From Dehalococcoidia bacterium UBA5629 (GTDB lineage Bacteria > Chloroflexota > Dehalococcoidia > GIF9 > UBA5629), in contig DIKB01000142.1 of assembly GCA_002421445.1 (NCBI GenBank), forward strand, positions 1 through 11,899: a stretch of 11,899 nt of DNA, written 5' to 3'. The notes beneath the pieces were generated by a model that was given only the letters and a program-made list of their open reading frames with translations, was not told where the DNA came from and did not search any database. A program made the position numbers and the translations under genes. This document shows, piece by piece, positions 8,689-11,899 of the stretch (positions within the stretch are counted from its first letter, which is position 1; each line of letters begins with the position of its first letter).

Positions 8689-9210
8689 TTACACAATCAA
8701 GTTAGGGCGGCACTGGCTGCAAAATTCAGCGCGCTTCCAATCAGTATCCGCCAGACATTGCGAAAAATACATAACACACGTTGCGTCGGAGCAATGCCCC
8801 AGTCCGAAGGTGTGCCCCAATTCATGTATTGATTCTTTTGTTGCGCGATCGAGAAATAATGTTTCATCAGAGGGGAGAGTATAGAACTCCTGACGCAGAC
8901 GGGCAAGGGAAACGAGAGCTACCCCGCAAGATTTCTCCGCTTCACCAAACACATAATTCAATCCATCATCGTACAGGTCTACATCGGCTATACCCAGCAC
9001 CTTACGATCTGACGGATTTCCTTCGGCAGCAAGCATTGCGAGCAGAACTGAAGCTTTATATTGATTGCGGGATTCATCAAATGCTTTCCCGATATCAACA
9101 ACCGGGACAACCAATTCCAAAGGACAGCCGAAGGATCTCTCCAGGCGTGTCTGCAGTTCACGTATGAGATCCCGCCCGGTGTTTCCAACTTGCTGAAGCA
9201 TTATCCTCAT
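8689..9210 (-). CDS. amzA: Archaemetzincin-type zinc metallopeptidase
   Basis: 173 aa, the small prokaryotic form. The zinc-protease signature HELGHTFGLGH (129-139) gives His129, His133 and His139 as ligands and Glu130 as catalytic base. Directly after it come Cys140, Cys145 in CVM (145-147, Met147 being the Met-turn), Cys164 and Cys167. This matches the family pattern HExxHxxGxxHC-x4-CxM...CxxC, in which four cysteines hold a second zinc. The N-terminus MRIMLQQVGN resembles the family beta-strand start, supporting the ATG at 9210 over one three codons later; the ribosome binding site is weak. There is no signal peptide, so it is cytosolic. Archaemetzincins have few established substrates. 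The family is mostly archaeal with scattered bacterial members, so this copy may be an old transfer. Neighbours give no direct clue to its target. Confidence 0.9.
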   Translation of the reverse strand: MRIMLQQVGNTGRDLIRELQTRLERSFGCPLELVVPVVDIGKAFDESRNQYKASVLLAMLAAEGNPSDRKVLGIADVDLYDDGLNYVFGEAEKSCGVALVSLARLRQEFYTLPSDETLFLDRATKESIHELGHTFGLGHCSDATCVMYFSQCLADTDWKRAEFCSQCRPNLIV

Positions 9211-9261
9211 CAGTTACTCATCTCAGCCAACAAAAACACAGGGGGCGGGAAAGCAGACGTA

Positions 9262-9600
9262 TTATGCGGTTTCTGTTTCAGATTTCTTTTTGCGTGCCGG
9301 CTTTTTAGCATCAGCAGCCTTGGGCGCTTTCGGTTTGGTCTTCTTGACAGCTTTCCTCTTTGATTCGTCAACAGTTTCAACCCTGGCTGCGACCTTCTTT
9401 GGAGCAGCAACTTCTTTTTTGGGCTGTTCCTTGACCTTCTTGGCTACAGGTTTTTTAATCTCTGTTTCAACCGGTTCCACTTTCTTCTTGACTTGAGGAA
9501 CCACCTGCCCGGTAGCCAGAGCTATAGCTTTTCTTCTCTCTTCGAGCTTCTTGATATGTTTGCGATGTTTATTCCATGCTACGCGTTTTCGTTTATTCAT
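9262..9600 (-). CDS. Small Lys/Ala/Pro-rich basic protein; N-terminus resembles bS22/mS38
   Basis: 112 aa, strongly basic. Residues 1-24 (NKRKRVAWNKHRK at 2-14, then a Lys/Arg stretch to 24) form a compact basic segment likely to be helical. Residues 36-112 are a low-complexity tail of Lys, Ala, Pro, Val and Glu, like the tails of histone H1-type or AlgP-type proteins. The head pattern KRKR-x4-KHRK followed by a basic run and RRK resembles the tiny ribosomal protein bS22 of mycobacteria and the mS38 (AURKAIP1/COX24) core as I remember them. That would suggest rRNA binding, but composition bias makes this weak. A near-consensus promoter lies about 40 bases upstream and GGTGG precedes the ATG, supporting a real gene. 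The archaemetzincin gene follows after 51 bases. I would otherwise call it a hypothetical nucleic-acid-binding protein. Confidence 0.8.
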   Translation of the reverse strand: MNKRKRVAWNKHRKHIKKLEERRKAIALATGQVVPQVKKKVEPVETEIKKPVAKKVKEQPKKEVAAPKKVAARVETVDESKRKAVKKTKPKAPKAADAKKPARKKKSETETA

Positions 9601-9643
9601 GTCCTACCACCAAAAAAATTTAATCGATTCAATACCGATTCAT

Positions 9644-9672
9644 ATTATCCCTTAATCGCCTGATCATTTCAA
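9644..9672 (-). promoter_or_regulatory. sigma70-type promoter of the Lys-rich gene and probably the genes after it
   Basis: TTGAAA (9672-9667), a 17-base spacer and GATAAT (9649-9644) on the minus strand; each hexamer matches consensus at five of six positions. Predicted start near 9637, giving a leader of about 37 bases. No clear terminator lies before 3148, so this promoter may drive the Lys-rich gene, archaemetzincin, kinase, ahcY, metK and phosphohexomutase as one transcript. Confidence 0.65.
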
Positions 9673-9683
9673 ATAAGAGAGAC

Positions 9684-9692
9684 TGTGGATAA
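9684..9692 (-). promoter_or_regulatory. Perfect DnaA-box sequence upstream of the Lys-rich gene promoter
   Basis: TTATCCACA on the minus strand is the strict consensus DnaA box. It lies between the methionine synthase stop and the Lys-rich gene promoter, 11 bases upstream of the -35. A single exact 9-mer could occur by chance in about one window in eleven of this size, so function (DnaA regulation or titration) is only a possibility. No cluster of further boxes and no AT-rich unwinding region is seen, so it is not an origin. Confidence 0.35.
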
Positions 9693-9709
9693 ATACCCGC
9701 TCATATTCA

Positions 9710-10738
9710 TTAATGAACGTACTTCGATCTCAGGCTGGCAGACAGGTCGGCAGCCAGTGACAGCGCCAGTTCAGCAGCTTCGAAAGGGAGCGAGGCCAAC
9801 CCGCAGGAAGGAGTGATCAGGCTTTGAACGATAAGCTGTTTATAAGAGACACCCTCCCGTGTGAATGGAGCCATTGCCTCGCCCAGCCTGTCTGAAAGGC
9901 TTGCCACCGATTCTTTCGCCAGCGTCTCCTCTTCATTCGGCACGATCCCCCAGGCAATAGCGCTCCCCCGTTTCAGAAATGCCACCGTCTCCGGCACGTA
10001 CGTGCTGAGGGAATCAGCATAATTATAAGCGTCAAAATTGAGCACATCTGCGGAACTCGCCAGCAGCAGAGACCAATCCGTGCTGCCGCAGCAGTGAACT
10101 CCTTTGAAACCTTGAATGCCGTTGAAAACGGTTTCCAGCAGGCTTGTCACCTGTTCATTGGGAATGGATACGAATGCCGATCCCAGTGAAGTAAGATACG
10201 GTTCGTCAAAGAATATAACCGTATTCGCCGCAATCGTTCTGAGGTAACGCTCCTGCCACATCGCTTTTAATCTGAGAAACTTCGCCAGCGTCTCGGCAAG
10301 CATATCATCGTACAGAATGCCGCGCCCATTCTCATCCAGCGCGCATAATCCCAGACTGATAGGCCCGGTGATCTGTCCTTTGACTAGCGTCGCCTGTCCG
10401 GAAGAGGAAGACACGAACGCGTGCAATCCGGCCGCATACTCCGCGCTGACAGCATAGTCATCGGACTTACTCTCGGCATCAGCATAATAAAGCTTCTCCA
10501 ACTGTTCATCGAAGGGAGTCTCTCTGGACACCGATACTTTGTCCCCGCTTACGCTTGCTCCGGGTAAACCTTCGCTGTACTGCACATACATATTTTCAAG
10601 CGGCGACCGTTTGGGGAGCTGCGGCCAATGGGGAAGACGCAGATGCTTGCGTACCATCGCACAGGCAGCCTTCGGATCAGCATGCGGCATGCTGCCGATA
10701 GCAGTTGGTAAACAGCCGAACTCAGCTTTCTTCGTCAT
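9710..10738 (-). CDS. Core-MetE-type methionine synthase (UROD/MetE-like fold)
   Basis: 342 aa, corresponding only to the catalytic C-terminal half of cobalamin-independent MetE (about 750 aa). It would methylate homocysteine to methionine. Candidate zinc ligands are His215 and Cys217 in HCCGSTDW (215-222), Asp236 in NFDAY (234-238) where classical MetE has Glu, and Cys312 in PSCGLASL (310-317). IGSMPH (14-19), VKGQITGPISLG (119-130) and FDEP (177-180) are further family motifs. Short proteins of this type in Dehalococcoides (core-MetE, also called MesB) use methylcobalamin or a corrinoid protein rather than methyl-folate triglutamate as methyl donor; I infer the same here. The start ATG lies 10 bases after mtnP, and the mtnP stop TAG forms part of the TAGGA ribosome binding site, so the genes are tightly co-translated. 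A less likely alternative is another corrinoid or thiol methyltransferase of the same fold. Confidence 0.87.
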   Translation of the reverse strand: MTKKAEFGCLPTAIGSMPHADPKAACAMVRKHLRLPHWPQLPKRSPLENMYVQYSEGLPGASVSGDKVSVSRETPFDEQLEKLYYADAESKSDDYAVSAEYAAGLHAFVSSSSGQATLVKGQITGPISLGLCALDENGRGILYDDMLAETLAKFLRLKAMWQERYLRTIAANTVIFFDEPYLTSLGSAFVSIPNEQVTSLLETVFNGIQGFKGVHCCGSTDWSLLLASSADVLNFDAYNYADSLSTYVPETVAFLKRGSAIAWGIVPNEEETLAKESVASLSDRLGEAMAPFTREGVSYKQLIVQSLITPSCGLASLPFEAAELALSLAADLSASLRSKYVH

Positions 10739-10748
10739 CGTTATATTC

Positions 10749-11612
10749 CTACTTCACGTATTTATCGATCAACAGGGAATACTGCTTCTTTGTGTTAAGA
10801 TTAATCGAATTAGGAGCCGTGGCTATAGCATAGCGCAGCGCAGCATTGCAGCTACATTTTCGTTCGCCGGACAAATTGGAAACGGCATACTTCAGTATCT
10901 GCTTTGATGTCTCCACATTTTGTCTGAGAGTCATTAATATCATCTCCGCCGTTACGGCCTCCGTATTTTCACGCCAGCAATCGTAATCCGTCGCAAAACA
11001 CAGCGCGGTATAACACATCTCCGCCTCCCGTGTCAGCTTCGCCTCGGGCAATGCGGTCATACCGATAACAGAGGCACCCCAGGAGCGATAGAGATTGGAT
11101 TCCGCTTTCGTCGAGAACTGGGGTCCTTCCATAGCAATATATGTTCCACCCATGTGTACCGCTATGCTCGTTTTGTGAGATGCTCCCAGCATAATCTTGC
11201 TGAGCTCCGCGCAATACGGTTCGGCCATGGATACATGCACAACGATGCCACTGGTAAAAAATGTATCGATCCTGCCCTTGGTCCGGTCGATTATCTGATC
11301 CGGGATCACCAGATCTCCCGGCTTGATCTCCTCTTTCAGGCTGCCGACGGCGCTCACCGATATGATTTTCTCCACGCCCAGTGATTTGAGCGCCCAGATA
11401 TTGGCACGTGCCTGTATATTCGTCGGATTAATTTTGTGCCCGCGCGCATGTCTCGGCAAAAACGCAATCCGAACTCCTTCGAGTGTTCCGATATGTATAG
11501 TATCGCTCGGCTCGCCAAACGGAGTCTTTATATTGGCCTCCTGGACATCTCGCATGCCGTCGATACCATAAAGCCCGCTACCGCCGATAATACCAATTTT
11601 AGCTTCAGCCAT
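10749..11612 (-). CDS. mtnP: S-methyl-5'-thioadenosine phosphorylase
   Basis: Cleaves methylthioadenosine, the by-product of SAM-dependent aminopropyl transfer, with phosphate to adenine and 5-methylthioribose 1-phosphate. 287 aa, the usual length. Family features: GGSGLY (10-15) phosphate loop, RHARGH (54-59), SAVGSL (87-92), GGTYIAMEGPQFSTKAES (155-172) containing the Met of the ribose site, and TALPEAKLTREAEM (186-199). TDYDCW (208-213) with Asp209 and Asp211 is the adenine-specific signature that separates MTA phosphorylase from guanosine/inosine phosphorylases. It follows mtnA by 12 bases with a strong Shine-Dalgarno and precedes the core methionine synthase by 10. Its product is the substrate of MtnA, encoded just before it. 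In anaerobes lacking radical-SAM-independent routes it may also process 5'-deoxyadenosine, which is inference. Confidence 0.96.
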   Translation of the reverse strand: MAEAKIGIIGGSGLYGIDGMRDVQEANIKTPFGEPSDTIHIGTLEGVRIAFLPRHARGHKINPTNIQARANIWALKSLGVEKIISVSAVGSLKEEIKPGDLVIPDQIIDRTKGRIDTFFTSGIVVHVSMAEPYCAELSKIMLGASHKTSIAVHMGGTYIAMEGPQFSTKAESNLYRSWGASVIGMTALPEAKLTREAEMCYTALCFATDYDCWRENTEAVTAEMILMTLRQNVETSKQILKYAVSNLSGERKCSCNAALRYAIATAPNSINLNTKKQYSLLIDKYVK

Positions 11613-11619
11613 AAAAATT

Positions 11620-11626
11620 CCTCCTC
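11620..11626 (-). promoter_or_regulatory. mtnP ribosome binding site overlapping the mtnA stop codon
   Basis: The minus-strand sequence TGAGGAGGAATTTTTATG places the mtnA stop TGA (11627-11625) inside the Shine-Dalgarno GAGGAGG (11626-11620) for the mtnP ATG at 11612, with 7 bases between. Ribosomes ending mtnA would therefore sit on the mtnP initiation region, an arrangement consistent with coupled translation and fixing the mtnP start. Confidence 0.75.
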
Positions 11627-11899
11627 AGATAAAGTTGTAAGGTTCCCGTATTATACCCCTTTCGGTGATAATCGCAGTGATATAGCGATGAGGCGTTATA
11701 TCGAAAGCGGGATTAGCAACTGCCACACCATCCGGGGCCAGCCTCACTCCGCCGATCGTTGTCACCTCATCCGGTTTCCGTTCCTCGATCGGGATTTCTT
11801 CTCCCGATTTGATTGATATATCAACGGTACTCATCGGCGCTGCAACATAAAACGGGATATGATTTTCGCGAGCCAGCACAGCCACTGAATAAGTGCCGA
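11625..11899 (-). CDS. mtnA: S-methyl-5-thioribose-1-phosphate isomerase, C-terminal part
   Basis: Only the last 90 codons are in the window; the reading frame stays open to the edge, and the family is about 340-350 aa. It isomerises 5-methylthioribose 1-phosphate to the ribulose form, following MtnP. The visible part begins GTYSVAVLAREN, matching the segment just after the catalytic Asp in MtnA, then continues PFYVAAPMSTVD, the Glu-rich IPIEERKPDEV and the C-terminal PAFDITPHRYITAIITERG, all typical of this enzyme. The catalytic Cys and Asp would be encoded outside the window. The GTG at 11885 is an internal Val codon, not a start. A relative in the eIF2B-like family (ribose-1,5-bisphosphate isomerase) is possible, but mtnP next door supports MtnA. 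Any leader or SAM-responsive element of this operon lies beyond the edge. Confidence 0.94.
   Translation of the reverse strand, partial: GTYSVAVLARENHIPFYVAAPMSTVDISIKSGEEIPIEERKPDEVTTIGGVRLAPDGVAVANPAFDITPHRYITAIITERGIIREPYNFI

Noticed and set aside
9262..9600. Histone H1 homologue
   Set aside because: The Lys/Ala/Pro tail is compositional. No winged-helix globular domain is present and such tails arise repeatedly.
9661..9720. Replication origin suggested by the DnaA box and the 12-base palindrome TTCATTAATGAA at 9706-9717
   Set aside because: There is one box only, no dnaA or dnaN gene and no AT-rich 13-mer array; the palindrome includes the methionine synthase stop codon.

Overview
This window is a dense bacterial gene cluster. 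All eleven genes, ten complete and one cut by the window edge, lie on the minus strand, so transcription runs from high to low coordinates. No gap between genes exceeds about 140 bases. I see no tRNA, rRNA, insertion sequence, CRISPR array or sign of recent insertion. The gene set points to an anaerobic member of the Chloroflexota, probably class Dehalococcoidia. The main clues are a short 'core' methionine synthase lacking the MetE N-terminal half, a 46-residue double-CXXC protein of the DUF5679 type, and a short-tailed AhcY of the kind found in Thermotoga and archaea. This assignment is inferred from gene content; there is no phylogenetic marker in the window.

Layout in order of transcription. 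(1) 11899-9710: the end of mtnA, then mtnP, then a core-MetE-like methionine synthase, packed 10-12 bases apart. (2) 9600-3148: a consensus-like promoter (9672-9644), with a perfect DnaA-box sequence just upstream, precedes a small Lys-rich protein, an archaemetzincin, a two-domain predicted kinase (APH-like plus P-loop), ahcY, metK and a phosphohexomutase. The kinase stop codon overlaps the annotated ahcY start. (3) 3112-2835: a short autonomous unit with a near-consensus promoter, a 10-nt Shine-Dalgarno match, a 46-aa zinc-ribbon protein and a hairpin terminator. (4) 2805-44: uppS, then dxs with its own near-consensus promoter and a possible operator.

Biochemically, blocks 1 and 2 hold most of the S-adenosylmethionine economy. 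MetK makes SAM, AhcY splits the S-adenosylhomocysteine left by methyltransferases, the core MetE remethylates homocysteine, and MtnP and MtnA process the methylthioadenosine formed when SAM donates its aminopropyl group. Block 4 makes isoprenoid precursors (Dxs) and the C55 polyprenyl carrier (UppS), and the phosphohexomutase supplies sugar phosphates for glycans. The least understood members are the kinase fusion coupled to ahcY, the archaemetzincin, the zinc-ribbon microprotein and the Lys-rich protein. The N-terminus of the last resembles the small ribosomal proteins bS22/mS38.
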